A program made the translations under genes and the position numbers. Below the pieces are notes generated by a model. It saw only the letters and a program-made list of their open reading frames with translations. It was not told the origin of the DNA and did not search any database. A stretch of DNA of 64,000 nucleotides from an uncultured Pelagibacteraceae bacterium (lineage in GTDB: Bacteria; Pseudomonadota; Alphaproteobacteria; Pelagibacterales; Pelagibacteraceae), in assembly GCA_902552035.1 (NCBI GenBank), contig CACDFC010000002.1:1-64000 (forward strand), written 5' to 3'. Shown one piece after another: positions 9,767 through 19,145 of this stretch; position 1 is the stretch's first letter, and every line of letters begins with the position of its first letter.

Positions 9767-10099
9767 CTAGATTTTAAATGACTCCCCGCATCCACATCTT
9801 TCAGTTTCATTGGGGTTTTTGAATACAAAATTTGACGAAAAATCCTCTTTTTTATAATCCATTTCAGTTCCTAATAAATACATCACTGCAGCAGAGTCTA
9901 TAAAAACCTTAACACCCTTGTCCTCTATGATTTCATCATTTGGATTTGGTTTGTTTATATATTCCATTATATAAGACATCCCTGCACAACCTCCGCTCTT
10001 TACTCCTACTCTAACACCAATAGATCCATCTTTTGCGGCTGACATTATTTGTTTAATTCTTTCTGCTGCTTTATCGCTTAATGTTATTATTTGTTTCAT
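9767..10099 (-). CDS. iron-sulfur cluster assembly accessory protein (IscA/SufA/HesB)
   Basis: 110-aa with GVKSGGCAGMSY and C-terminal ERCGCGESF motifs. Confidence 0.95.
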   Translation of the reverse strand: MKQIITLSDKAAERIKQIMSAAKDGSIGVRVGVKSGGCAGMSYIMEYINKPNPNDEIIEDKGVKVFIDSAAVMYLLGTEMDYKKEDFSSNFVFKNPNETERCGCGESFKI

Positions 10100-10401
10100 T
10101 ATAAATTTAACTCCAACTTAGCAGCCTCTGACATCATTGATTTATCCCAAGGAGGGTCCCATACTAAATCAAGATCAACTTTATCTATATTCTCTACTTG
10201 CATCACACTATCTTTTACCTCCTTAGGCAAACTTTCTGCTACTGGGCAATTTGGTGTTGTTAAGGTCATTTTAATTTTTGCTTCATTTCCATTAACAGTT
10301 ATATCATAAATTAATCCAAGTTCATAAATATTTACTGGAATTTCTGGATCATAAATTTTTTTTATTTCAGCAATTATTTTTTGTTTTATTTCTGTGCTCA
10401 C
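10099..10401 (-). CDS. sufT: SufT-like / DUF59 (MIP18 family) protein
   Basis: 100-aa; IYDPEIPVNIYELGLIYDI, LTTPNCP, in suf operon. Confidence 0.9.
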   Translation of the reverse strand: MSTEIKQKIIAEIKKIYDPEIPVNIYELGLIYDITVNGNEAKIKMTLTTPNCPVAESLPKEVKDSVMQVENIDKVDLDLVWDPPWDKSMMSEAAKLELNL

Positions 10402-10865
10402 TTAACCTCGTTGTTAATCTCATTTTGTGACTTATCAATAGCTGAAGTTAAAGTATGCCATGATAATGTTGCACATTTTACTCGCATTGGATACTGTTTT
10501 ACTCCAGATAAACACATTAACTTAGTCTTTTCGTCTTCTCCTAAAAGTTTAGTATTTAAATTTTCTTTTTCCTTTATCATTTCTAAAAAATCTGTGACTA
10601 TTTCCTTTACTTCTTTTTCCTCCTTACCTTTTATCAAACCAGTCATTATTGATGCTGAAGCCATAGATATCGCGCAACCTTGACCCTCAAAAGATATATC
10701 TTCAACTTTTTTATTCTCATTTAATTTAAGATATACATGAACCTTATCACCACATAAAGGGTTATGGCCTTTTGCGTCTTTATTAAAATTTTCTGCTCTT
10801 CCTAAGTTTCTAGGATTTTTACCATGATCTAAAATAATTTCTTGATAAAGTTCTTTTAAGTTCAT
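10398..10865 (-). CDS. sufU: SufU-type Fe-S assembly scaffold/sulfur-transfer protein
   Basis: 155-aa; NPLCGDKVHVYL, GQGCAISMASASIM, RVKCATLSW; insertion before the last Cys typical of SufU rather than IscU. Confidence 0.9.
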   Translation of the reverse strand: MNLKELYQEIILDHGKNPRNLGRAENFNKDAKGHNPLCGDKVHVYLKLNENKKVEDISFEGQGCAISMASASIMTGLIKGKEEKEVKEIVTDFLEMIKEKENLNTKLLGEDEKTKLMCLSGVKQYPMRVKCATLSWHTLTSAIDKSQNEINNEVK

Positions 10866-12080
10866 TTATTCAAATATTTTTTTACATTTATTGATTGAGG
10901 AATTTAGTTGGTCTAAATCATCTTTGGTATTATATACACCAAGTGATGCTCTTGCGGTTGCTGCTAAACCTAGTTTATCATGAAGTATTTGACAACAATG
11001 ATGTCCTGCTCTAATTGCTACTCCATCCTCATCTAAAATTGTTGCAATATCATGAGGATGAATATCTTTCATAGTAAAAGACAAAACAGCTCCTTTATTT
11101 TTAGGATTTCCGATTAATGTTACAGAATTATTTCTTCTCAATAATTCTTGACCGTAGTCCATAAGTTCATTTTCATGTTTAACAATATTTTCTATTCCAA
11201 TCTTGTTTAAAAACTTAATTGACTCATCAAAAGCAATTACTTGGGCGGTGGCCATTGTTCCAGCTTCAAATTTGTTTGGGAGATCACCATAAGAAATACT
11301 CTCTTTTTTTACTTCATTTATCATTCCACCTCCACCTTGATAAGGTGGCAATTCCTCAAGCCATTTTTTTTTTGCATATAAAATTCCAAGACCTGTAGGT
11401 CCATACATTTTATGACAAGATATTGCATAAAAATCACAGTCTAGATCTTGCATGTCTAATTTCAAATGTGGGGCACTTTGACAACCATCTATTAAAACTG
11501 GAATACCTTTTGAATGTGCAAGTTTTATAATTTCTTTAACTGGCAATATAGCGCCGGTTACATTTGAAAGATGAGTAATAGCTATTATTTTTGTTTTTTT
11601 TGTAATTTTTTTTTCTATACTATCTAAAGTAACTTCACCATTCTCATTTATCTCAGCAAACTCAATTTTAATCCCTTTAGATTTTCTTAAATAATGCCAA
11701 GGAACATAATTTGAGTGGTGTTCTAATTCAGTTAATAATACCTCATCACCCTCTTTTAAATATTTTTGACCAAACGAATTTGCTACAAGATTAATTGCCT
11801 CTGTTGCACCTTTTGTAAAAACTATCTCATTTTTATCTTTAGCATTAATATATTTTTGAACAGATGATCTTGTGTTTTCATAAAGATTGGTTGCTGCGAC
11901 AGCTAAATAATGAACACTTCTACCAACATTAGAAAATTCTTTTGTATAAAAATCGTAAATCCTATCTACAACAACAAGTGGTTTTTGAGAAGAATTTGCG
12001 CTATCCAAATATACAAGATCATTGTTATGCACTTTGTTACTAAATATTGGAAATTCTTTTTTTATGTCTTTTAAATTCAT
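10866..12080 (-). CDS. sufS: cysteine desulfurase SufS
   Basis: 404-aa; LTELEHHSNYVPW, SCHKMYGPTG, IRAGHHCCQ. Confidence 0.96.
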   Translation of the reverse strand: MNLKDIKKEFPIFSNKVHNNDLVYLDSANSSQKPLVVVDRIYDFYTKEFSNVGRSVHYLAVAATNLYENTRSSVQKYINAKDKNEIVFTKGATEAINLVANSFGQKYLKEGDEVLLTELEHHSNYVPWHYLRKSKGIKIEFAEINENGEVTLDSIEKKITKKTKIIAITHLSNVTGAILPVKEIIKLAHSKGIPVLIDGCQSAPHLKLDMQDLDCDFYAISCHKMYGPTGLGILYAKKKWLEELPPYQGGGGMINEVKKESISYGDLPNKFEAGTMATAQVIAFDESIKFLNKIGIENIVKHENELMDYGQELLRRNNSVTLIGNPKNKGAVLSFTMKDIHPHDIATILDEDGVAIRAGHHCCQILHDKLGLAATARASLGVYNTKDDLDQLNSSINKCKKIFE

Positions 12081-13324
12081 TCTTTCAAACCAATCATGTT
12101 TTTAATTAAATTTTTGATCTCTCTGTCAGTAATTTTCTCTATGACATCTAATAAAAATCCATTTATCAAAAGTTCTTTTGCTTCTTTGCGATTAAGACCT
12201 CTAGTCATTAAATAGAATATGGAGTTTTCGTTTAAACTACCTGATGCAGAACCATGTGAACATTTTACATCATCTGCATATATTTCTAGCTCAGGTTTGG
12301 CGTTAAACTCTGTTGTTTCATCAAGAAGGATAGCTTTGCTTAGTTGATATCCATCAGTTTTTTGCGCTTCCGGGTTAACAAATATTTTTCCTTGATACAC
12401 CGCTCTAGAACTATCTTCTAAAACACTTTTAATTAGTTGATAGCTTTTAGTATTCTCGGTTAAATGATTTATTATAGTTCTAATTTCATGATGTTTATCT
12501 TTATTAAGAGAAAACATTCCGTTCACAAAAGCTGCTGAATATTCTCCTTTTAAATTGCTATTAATTTCGCTCTTAAAAAAATCTGATCCAGAAGATAAAA
12601 TAAACGTCTCAGAAATACTATTTTTGTCTTGGTCAATATTGTTATAAGAATATTTAATATTTTTATTTTTGAAACTGTCTAATTTATAGTTTTTTAAAAT
12701 TGAATTTTCTTTTATATCAAAATTATAAAAAATATTTAAAAAGTTTTTTTCAGAGGTATCATTAAATAAGTCAATTAGTCTTAAAGAACTATCTTTATTA
12801 AGCTCAAAATTTAATCTCAAATTTATGTTTTTTGACCAGATGTTTGAGTTAGTCGTATGATAAATAATAAGTGGTTTTTCTAATTGATATCCTTTTTTGA
12901 CTACTATTTTAAAAGATTTGTTAGTAAACGCATTGTTTAAATCGCATAAAGAGTTTTTATTAGTAAATCTATCGATGGTTTCTGATTGGTCGATAATTTC
13001 TATTTGATTTTTTTTTTCATAGTTAAAATCAATTTTTTCAATTCTACCATTTATAAAGACTATTTTATTATGCTCTAGTCCATCTACATATACTGAAGTA
13101 TCAATTTTGTTTGTAGAAGTATAGTCAGTAAAAAAACTTAATTCCCCAATATTTTTTTTTATTATTTGGTTAAGATCTGAGAATTTCCAATCTTCTTCTT
13201 TTCTGCTTGGAAAACCTTTGTTTATAAAACTGTCTAAATAAAATTTTTTTATTTCAATATCTCTTTGAGATAAACTCAAATTTTTAATAATATTTTCGAA
13301 ATCTTTTTGTAATTGTTCTTTCAT
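12077..13324 (-). CDS. sufD: Fe-S cluster assembly protein SufD
   Basis: 415-aa; KSFINKGFPSRKEEDWKFS-like N-terminus, ADDVKCSHGSASGSL C-terminal motif. Confidence 0.93.
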   Translation of the reverse strand: MKEQLQKDFENIIKNLSLSQRDIEIKKFYLDSFINKGFPSRKEEDWKFSDLNQIIKKNIGELSFFTDYTSTNKIDTSVYVDGLEHNKIVFINGRIEKIDFNYEKKNQIEIIDQSETIDRFTNKNSLCDLNNAFTNKSFKIVVKKGYQLEKPLIIYHTTNSNIWSKNINLRLNFELNKDSSLRLIDLFNDTSEKNFLNIFYNFDIKENSILKNYKLDSFKNKNIKYSYNNIDQDKNSISETFILSSGSDFFKSEINSNLKGEYSAAFVNGMFSLNKDKHHEIRTIINHLTENTKSYQLIKSVLEDSSRAVYQGKIFVNPEAQKTDGYQLSKAILLDETTEFNAKPELEIYADDVKCSHGSASGSLNENSIFYLMTRGLNRKEAKELLINGFLLDVIEKITDREIKNLIKNMIGLKE

Positions 13325-14059
13325 TTAATGAAAATTTTCATACCCCTTTTTTTCTAATTCTATAGCTAAATCTGGACCTCCAGATTTAACAATTTTTCCA
13401 TTCATTAAGACATGGACAAAGTCAGGTTTAATATAATCAAGTAATCTTTGATAATGTGTAATAATTAAAAATGAATTTTTATTATTTCTTAATGTATTAA
13501 CTCCATCTGCTACAATTTTTAAAGCATCTATATCTAGTCCTGAATCTGTTTCATCTAAAATAGATAACTTTGGGGATAACATTGACATTTGTAAAATTTC
13601 ATTTTTCTTTTTTTCACCTCCAGAAAAGCCTACATTTAATTGTCTATTCAATTTTTCTTCGTCAAATTTAAGTTCTTTTGATTTTTCTTTAACTAATTTA
13701 AGAAATTCGATAGCATCAAGTTCTCTTTCTCCTCTTGCTTTTCTCACTGCATTTAATGATGTTTTCAAAAATATATTAGTGTTAACACCAGGAATTTCTA
13801 ATGGATATTGAAAAGCTAAGAAAATACCTTTATGAGCTCTTTCCTCTGCCTCAAGTTCAAATAAATCTCTTTCCTCAAATAGAATTTCTCCTGAGACTTC
13901 ATATCCTTTTTTTCCTGACAAAATATTTGATAGCGTACTTTTACCAGATCCATTTGGGCCCATTATGGCATGAACTTCTCCAGGATTTATATTAAGAGAG
14001 AATCCTTTTAAAATTTCTTTATTTTCTATCTTGGCGTTTAATTTGTTTATTTTTAACAT
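13325..14059 (-). CDS. sufC: Fe-S assembly ATPase SufC
   Basis: 244-aa ABC ATPase; GPNGSGKST, FSGGEKKKNEILQ, LDETDSGLDIDAL. Confidence 0.97.
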   Translation of the reverse strand: MLKINKLNAKIENKEILKGFSLNINPGEVHAIMGPNGSGKSTLSNILSGKKGYEVSGEILFEERDLFELEAEERAHKGIFLAFQYPLEIPGVNTNIFLKTSLNAVRKARGERELDAIEFLKLVKEKSKELKFDEEKLNRQLNVGFSGGEKKKNEILQMSMLSPKLSILDETDSGLDIDALKIVADGVNTLRNNKNSFLIITHYQRLLDYIKPDFVHVLMNGKIVKSGGPDLAIELEKKGYENFH

Positions 14060-15519
14060 TAACCCACACTTCCTTCTAAACTGATTCCAACGAGTTTTTG
14101 AGCCTCAACTGCAAATTCCATTGGTAACTGTTGTAAAACCTCTTTACAAAATCCATTTACTATTAATCCTACAGCTTCTTCTGCGCTCAAACCTCTTTGT
14201 TGGCAATAATGTAATTGTTCCTCACTTATTTTTGAGGTTGTGGCCTCATGAGCTATATTTGATTGAGAATTTTTATTTTTAATATATGGCACTGTATGTG
14301 CTCCACATTTATTGCTCATTAATAACGAGTCACATTGAGTATAATTATTTGAGTTGTCAGCTTTTGATGAGATATCTACAAGGCCTCTATAAGTCATATC
14401 AGAAACTCCTGCACTAATTCCTTTTGATATAATTTTACTCTTAGTATTTTTGCCTAAATGAATCATTTTAGTTCCAGTATCTGCTTTTTGATGGTTATTA
14501 GTTATTGCAATAGAATAAAATTCTCCAATTGAATTGTCACCTTTTAAAATACAACTTGGGTATTTCCAAGTAATAGCTGAACCTGTTTCAACTTGTGTCC
14601 AAGAAATTTTTGAATTTTTACCTTTGCACAATCCACGCTTAGTTACAAAATTATATATTCCTCCCTTTCCATCTTTATCTCCTGGATACCAATTTTGTAC
14701 TGTAGAGTATTTAATTTCCGCATCATCAAGAGCAATCAACTCAACATTAGCAGCATGTAATTGATTTTCATCTCTCATTGGTGCTGTACATCCTTCTAAA
14801 TAACTCACATAACTTCCTTTGTCTGCAATGATTAATGTTCTTTCAAACTGTCCAGTATTAGACGCATTTATTCTAAAATAAGTCGAAAGTTCCATTGGAC
14901 ATCTTACTCCCTCTGGAATGTATGCAAATGAGCCATCTGTAAATACTGCAGAATTAAGTGTAGCAAAAAAATGGTCTGTTGTTGGAATTACAGATCCTAA
15001 ATACTTTTTAACCAATTCAGGGTGGTTTTGAATTGCTTCAGATATTGGACAAAAAATAATTCCATGCTTAGTTAATTCATCTTTAAAAGTTGTTGCCACA
15101 GAGACTGAGTCAAATACTGCGTCTACAGCAATACCATTTAACCTTGCTTGTTCTTGAAGAGGAATACCAAGTTTTTTATAAGTTTCTAAAAGTTTAGGAT
15201 CTAATTCATCCAAACTTTTTGGTTTATCATCCATGCTTTTTGGTGCTGAGTAATAATATAAATCTTGGTAGTCAATTTTTGGATATTTAGGTTTTTGCCA
15301 AGCAGGTTCTTTCAATTGCTTAAATCTTTCGAATGCTTTTAGTCTAAAATCTAGCATCCATTTAGGTTCTTTTTTTATATTAGAAATAAACTTTATTACT
15401 TCTTCGTTTAATCCTTTTGGAGCTTTAATATTTTCAATATCTGTCGAAAAACCATATTTATATTCTTTTAAATTTTCTATTTCTTTTTCTCTAGAATTCT
15501 GCTCAGATTGTATTTTCAT
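14059..15519 (-). CDS. sufB: Fe-S cluster assembly protein SufB
   Basis: 486-aa; [59 protein letters not shown]. Confidence 0.98.
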   Translation of the reverse strand: MKIQSEQNSREKEIENLKEYKYGFSTDIENIKAPKGLNEEVIKFISNIKKEPKWMLDFRLKAFERFKQLKEPAWQKPKYPKIDYQDLYYYSAPKSMDDKPKSLDELDPKLLETYKKLGIPLQEQARLNGIAVDAVFDSVSVATTFKDELTKHGIIFCPISEAIQNHPELVKKYLGSVIPTTDHFFATLNSAVFTDGSFAYIPEGVRCPMELSTYFRINASNTGQFERTLIIADKGSYVSYLEGCTAPMRDENQLHAANVELIALDDAEIKYSTVQNWYPGDKDGKGGIYNFVTKRGLCKGKNSKISWTQVETGSAITWKYPSCILKGDNSIGEFYSIAITNNHQKADTGTKMIHLGKNTKSKIISKGISAGVSDMTYRGLVDISSKADNSNNYTQCDSLLMSNKCGAHTVPYIKNKNSQSNIAHEATTSKISEEQLHYCQQRGLSAEEAVGLIVNGFCKEVLQQLPMEFAVEAQKLVGISLEGSVG

Positions 15520-15928
15520 TTCTACCTTTTATTAAGTCTCCAAGATTTTTTTTATTAAAAAAATCGTTTATGTGTAGTTCAAGCTCATCCCAAAGGTTAT
15601 GAGTAATGCATTTCACAGATTTGCCATTACAGCCTTTTTTGGAATCTTTTGTACATCCTATAGTTTTCACTTTTTCATCTACTGCATTTAAAACTTCTGA
15701 AATTTTTATTTCTGAAGCATCTTTATTTAAATTATATCCACCATTCATGCCTCTGGCGCTAACTACTATTTTATTTTTTTTTAACTTTAAAAATATTTGT
15801 TCCAAATAGAGCAAAGAAATTCCTTGTCTTAGTGAAATATCCCTTAAGGATATCGGCTTGTTTGTATTAAATTTCGCTAAATCTGCTAAAGCCATTACAG
15901 CATATCTGCCTTTGTTTGATAGTTTCAT
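15503..15928 (-). CDS. iscR: IscR-type Rrf2 family [2Fe-2S] transcriptional regulator
   Basis: 141-aa; [19 protein letters not shown]-terminus; Cys/His ligand set C-x7-C-x6-C-x2-H ([20 protein letters not shown]); heads the suf operon. Confidence 0.92.
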   Translation of the reverse strand: MKLSNKGRYAVMALADLAKFNTNKPISLRDISLRQGISLLYLEQIFLKLKKNKIVVSARGMNGGYNLNKDASEIKISEVLNAVDEKVKTIGCTKDSKKGCNGKSVKCITHNLWDELELHINDFFNKKNLGDLIKGRNENTI

Positions 15929-15955
15929 AATTGTTTATTTATGCGGCTTATATAT

Positions 15956-15980
15956 ATACCCGACTATTTTAGTCAAGTAT
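15956..15980 (-). promoter_or_regulatory. type-1 IscR binding site overlapping the iscR-suf promoter
   Basis: Minus strand ATACTTGACTAAAATAGTCGGGTAT fits ATASYYGACTRWWWYAGTCRRSTAT at every position; overlaps TTGACT (-35, 15976-15971), 17-nt spacer, ATATAA (-10, 15953-15948). Confidence 0.88.
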
Positions 15981-16066
15981 ATTTAGAATTTTTAATCTTG
16001 CAATTTGACGCTCAATTTTGATAGAAAAATATAATTTTTTTTTGAGATTGATTATCAATAACTCTT

Positions 16067-16723
16067 ATGGACAGTAAAATTTTAGAAATATTCATACCGG
16101 GACCAGCTGGCAGGCTTGAAGCAAAATATTATAAAAGTAAAAAAAATACTTCTCCTGTAGTTTTAATACTTCACCCTCATCCACAGTATGGTGGAACTAT
16201 GAATAACAAAGTTGTTGTAGATACATTTCAAACTTTTATAGAAAATGACTTTTCGGCTTGTAGAGTTAACTTTAGGGGTGTTGGAAAAAGTGATGGAGAA
16301 TTTGATAACGGACAAGGGGAATTAGCAGATGCTGCGGCAGCGCTTGACTGGTTAGAAAGAGAAAATTTTGATAACTCGCAATGTTGGATTGCTGGATTTT
16401 CATTTGGATCTTTAATAGCAATGCAACTTTTGATGAGAAGACCAGAAATAAATAGGTTTATAGCTATTTCGCCACAACCAAATGTGTATGATTTTTCTTT
16501 TTTATCACCATGTCCTACTTCTGGTTTGATGATTTATGGAAAAAAAGATGAGCTAGTTCCAATTGAAAATATATCTGAACTAGATAAAAGACTTAAATCT
16601 CAAAAAGGAATTAAAGTTGAATTTGATTTAATTAATGAAGCAAATCATTTTTTTACTAATGCTGACAAAAGTTTAACCAAATCTTTAAGTAAATACATAA
16701 AAAAAGAAACTGCACTTTACTAA
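16067..16723 (+). CDS. alpha/beta hydrolase
   Basis: 218-aa; HPHPQYGGTMNNKVV, FRGVGKSDGEF, GFSFGS nucleophile elbow. Confidence 0.9.
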   Translation: MDSKILEIFIPGPAGRLEAKYYKSKKNTSPVVLILHPHPQYGGTMNNKVVVDTFQTFIENDFSACRVNFRGVGKSDGEFDNGQGELADAAAALDWLERENFDNSQCWIAGFSFGSLIAMQLLMRRPEINRFIAISPQPNVYDFSFLSPCPTSGLMIYGKKDELVPIENISELDKRLKSQKGIKVEFDLINEANHFFTNADKSLTKSLSKYIKKETALY

Positions 16724-17865
16724 AAATTTTTTACAATTACTCCTCCCGTACATGGTTTTTTACATCCTGTTGTTTCAGGAAAAGAAATTGGCAACTTAAG
16801 TATAGATCTGATTGCTAAAAACGCAAAAGCTTGTGATTCAACAAAATCACCATCAATATTATATTTATCTATTAATTCAAAACTTTTGTATTCAATTATC
16901 TTGTTTTGAATAAGACTCATTAGATATTTATTTTTTCTACCTCCTCCACAAAATATAATGTTTGGACCTTCTTTACCTGAATAATATTTATTTTTATTCA
17001 GTAATTTTTTTAAACTTGTTGTAATTATTTCTGCTGTAAAACTTGTTAGAGTCGAGGCGCCATCTTCTAAAGAAAGACCTCTTACAAATGAAATATCAAA
17101 ATCTTTTATATCCAAAGAATTATTTAAAATACCTTCAAAATTATCCAGTGCTTGATTTAATATCAATTCATTAATTTTTCCAGATTTAGCAATAATTCCA
17201 TCTTTATCAAATTTTTTATTTGAATTTTTTCTTACCCATTCGTCGATTAAACAATTTCCTGGCCCTATATCACTTGCAAACATAGGTGTTTCAAATTTTT
17301 CAAATAAATGAAAACAAGTTACATTGGTAATTCCACCAATGTTAATGAATATTGCTGGAGCGTTTAAAGTTTTATTCAATAAACTTTTGTGAAAAATGGG
17401 TGTCAAAGGCGCACCCTGCCCACCATTTTGTAAGTCATTTTGTCTAAAATCATAAGCAACGGTTTTTTTTGTAAGTTGAGATAAAAGTTTTCCATCACCT
17501 AATTGCACTGAAATTTTTTCTTTTGGATTATGAAATATGGTTTGCCCGTGAAAACCAATAATTTCCAGTTTTGGAATATTAGACTTTTTTGCTAAATGTG
17601 AAATGTCATCTACTACTTTTGCATGAAACAATGTAATCTCTTTCTCTAATGAATTAAGCTCTTTTGATAGTTTTTTAAGATCTTTTGAAGTAAAAATTTG
17701 ATCTCTAATAAGGCTTATTTTTTGAAAGAGACCCTTATCATACTCAAAATATCTATTAAATTTCTCATCATAATGAAATCCATCAATTGATGATATAATA
17801 GAGGCGTCTACACCATCCATTGAAGTTCCACTCATCAATCCTAAAGCTGTATATATCTTTTCCAT
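16720..17865 (-). CDS. anmK: anhydro-N-acetylmuramic acid kinase
   Basis: 381-aa; GLMSGTSMDGVDASI, GFHGQTIFHNP, NIGGITNVT, DIGPGNCLID. Confidence 0.96.
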   Translation of the reverse strand: MEKIYTALGLMSGTSMDGVDASIISSIDGFHYDEKFNRYFEYDKGLFQKISLIRDQIFTSKDLKKLSKELNSLEKEITLFHAKVVDDISHLAKKSNIPKLEIIGFHGQTIFHNPKEKISVQLGDGKLLSQLTKKTVAYDFRQNDLQNGGQGAPLTPIFHKSLLNKTLNAPAIFINIGGITNVTCFHLFEKFETPMFASDIGPGNCLIDEWVRKNSNKKFDKDGIIAKSGKINELILNQALDNFEGILNNSLDIKDFDISFVRGLSLEDGASTLTSFTAEIITTSLKKLLNKNKYYSGKEGPNIIFCGGGRKNKYLMSLIQNKIIEYKSFELIDKYNIDGDFVESQAFAFLAIRSILKLPISFPETTGCKKPCTGGVIVKNF

Positions 17866-17912
17866 TCTTATTTTTTTTTATTAAATAATGTATATTGTAC
17901 AACTATAGACCT

Positions 17913-19145
17913 ATGAATAAATTTTTAAAAGAATTTAAAGAAAGAGGATATTTTTATCAATGCACTAGCGAAAATGAATTGTCGAGCATCTTAGATAAAG
18001 AAAAAATTAAAGGTTATATTGGTTTTGACTGTACAGCCGAGAGCCTTCATGTTGGAAGTTTGCTCCAAATAATGTGTTTAAGATTAATGCAAAAACATGG
18101 ACATCGACCAATTGTATTAATTGGTGGCGGCACAACTAGAATAGGTGATCCTTCAGGTAAAGATAAAACTAGAAAAATCTTAAACGATAGTGAAATTACA
18201 AAAAATATTAAAAATATTGAGAAAATATTAAAGAGTTACTTAGACAATAATGATCCTAAAACAAAACCTTTGTTTGTAAATAACTACACATGGCTAAAAG
18301 GACTAAATTATATCTCTTTTTTAAGAGATATAGGAAAACATTTTACAATCAATAAAATGCTAACTTTCGATAGTATAAAAACTAGATTGGATAGAGAGCA
18401 GTCATTAAGCTACATGGAATTTAATTATATGATACTTCAAGCATATGATTTTTTAGAACTTAATAAAAAAGAAAATTGCTCTTTACAAATTGGTGGCTCT
18501 GATCAGTGGGGAAATATAGTAAATGGAACTGAGTTAATCAAAAGATATTCTGGTAAAGTTGCATATGGTTTAACTACACCATTAATAACTTTGGCAAACG
18601 GTGCCAAAATGGGTAAGACTGAAACTGGAGCTATTTGGTTAGATAAAAATTTATTATCTTCCTATGATTATTGGCAATTTTGGAGAAACACAGATGACAG
18701 AGATGTTATTAAATTTTTAAAAATGTTTACTGATATAGATTTAAAGAAAATTAATCAAATTAAAGATGATGATATAAATAAATTAAAAATACTATTAGCA
18801 AACGAAGCTACCTCAATGTTACACGGTAAGAAGGCTGCGAATATGGCTCAAGAAACTGCAAAAAAAACTTTTGAAGGTGGCTCAATTGGATCAGATTTAC
18901 CTTCTGTAAAATTATCAAAAAAACAAATTGAAGGTGGGATGAATTTAATTGATTTGGTTGTAGTATCCAAATTTTTAAATTCAAAAAGTGAAGTTAGAAG
19001 AACAATTAAAAATAGAGGGATCAAAATTAATAATGAAATAGTTAATGATGAAAAACTAATCATTTCTGTAGAACACTTTACTAAAGACAATTTCTTAAAA
19101 TTATCATACGGGAAAAAAAAGCATATAATAATTAGGATTGATTAA
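17913..19145 (+). CDS. tyrS: tyrosyl-tRNA synthetase
   Basis: Start at MNKFLKEFKERG; GFDCTAESLHVGSL, GGSDQWGNI, KMGKT, C-terminal S4 domain. Confidence 0.97.
   Translation: MNKFLKEFKERGYFYQCTSENELSSILDKEKIKGYIGFDCTAESLHVGSLLQIMCLRLMQKHGHRPIVLIGGGTTRIGDPSGKDKTRKILNDSEITKNIKNIEKILKSYLDNNDPKTKPLFVNNYTWLKGLNYISFLRDIGKHFTINKMLTFDSIKTRLDREQSLSYMEFNYMILQAYDFLELNKKENCSLQIGGSDQWGNIVNGTELIKRYSGKVAYGLTTPLITLANGAKMGKTETGAIWLDKNLLSSYDYWQFWRNTDDRDVIKFLKMFTDIDLKKINQIKDDDINKLKILLANEATSMLHGKKAANMAQETAKKTFEGGSIGSDLPSVKLSKKQIEGGMNLIDLVVVSKFLNSKSEVRRTIKNRGIKINNEIVNDEKLIISVEHFTKDNFLKLSYGKKKHIIIRID

Noticed and set aside
16047-16059. ATTGATTATCAAT palindrome upstream of the alpha/beta hydrolase as a Fur/RirA-type box
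   Set aside because: Short AT-rich dyad, 7 nt from the start codon, no match to a full iron-regulator consensus that I can support.
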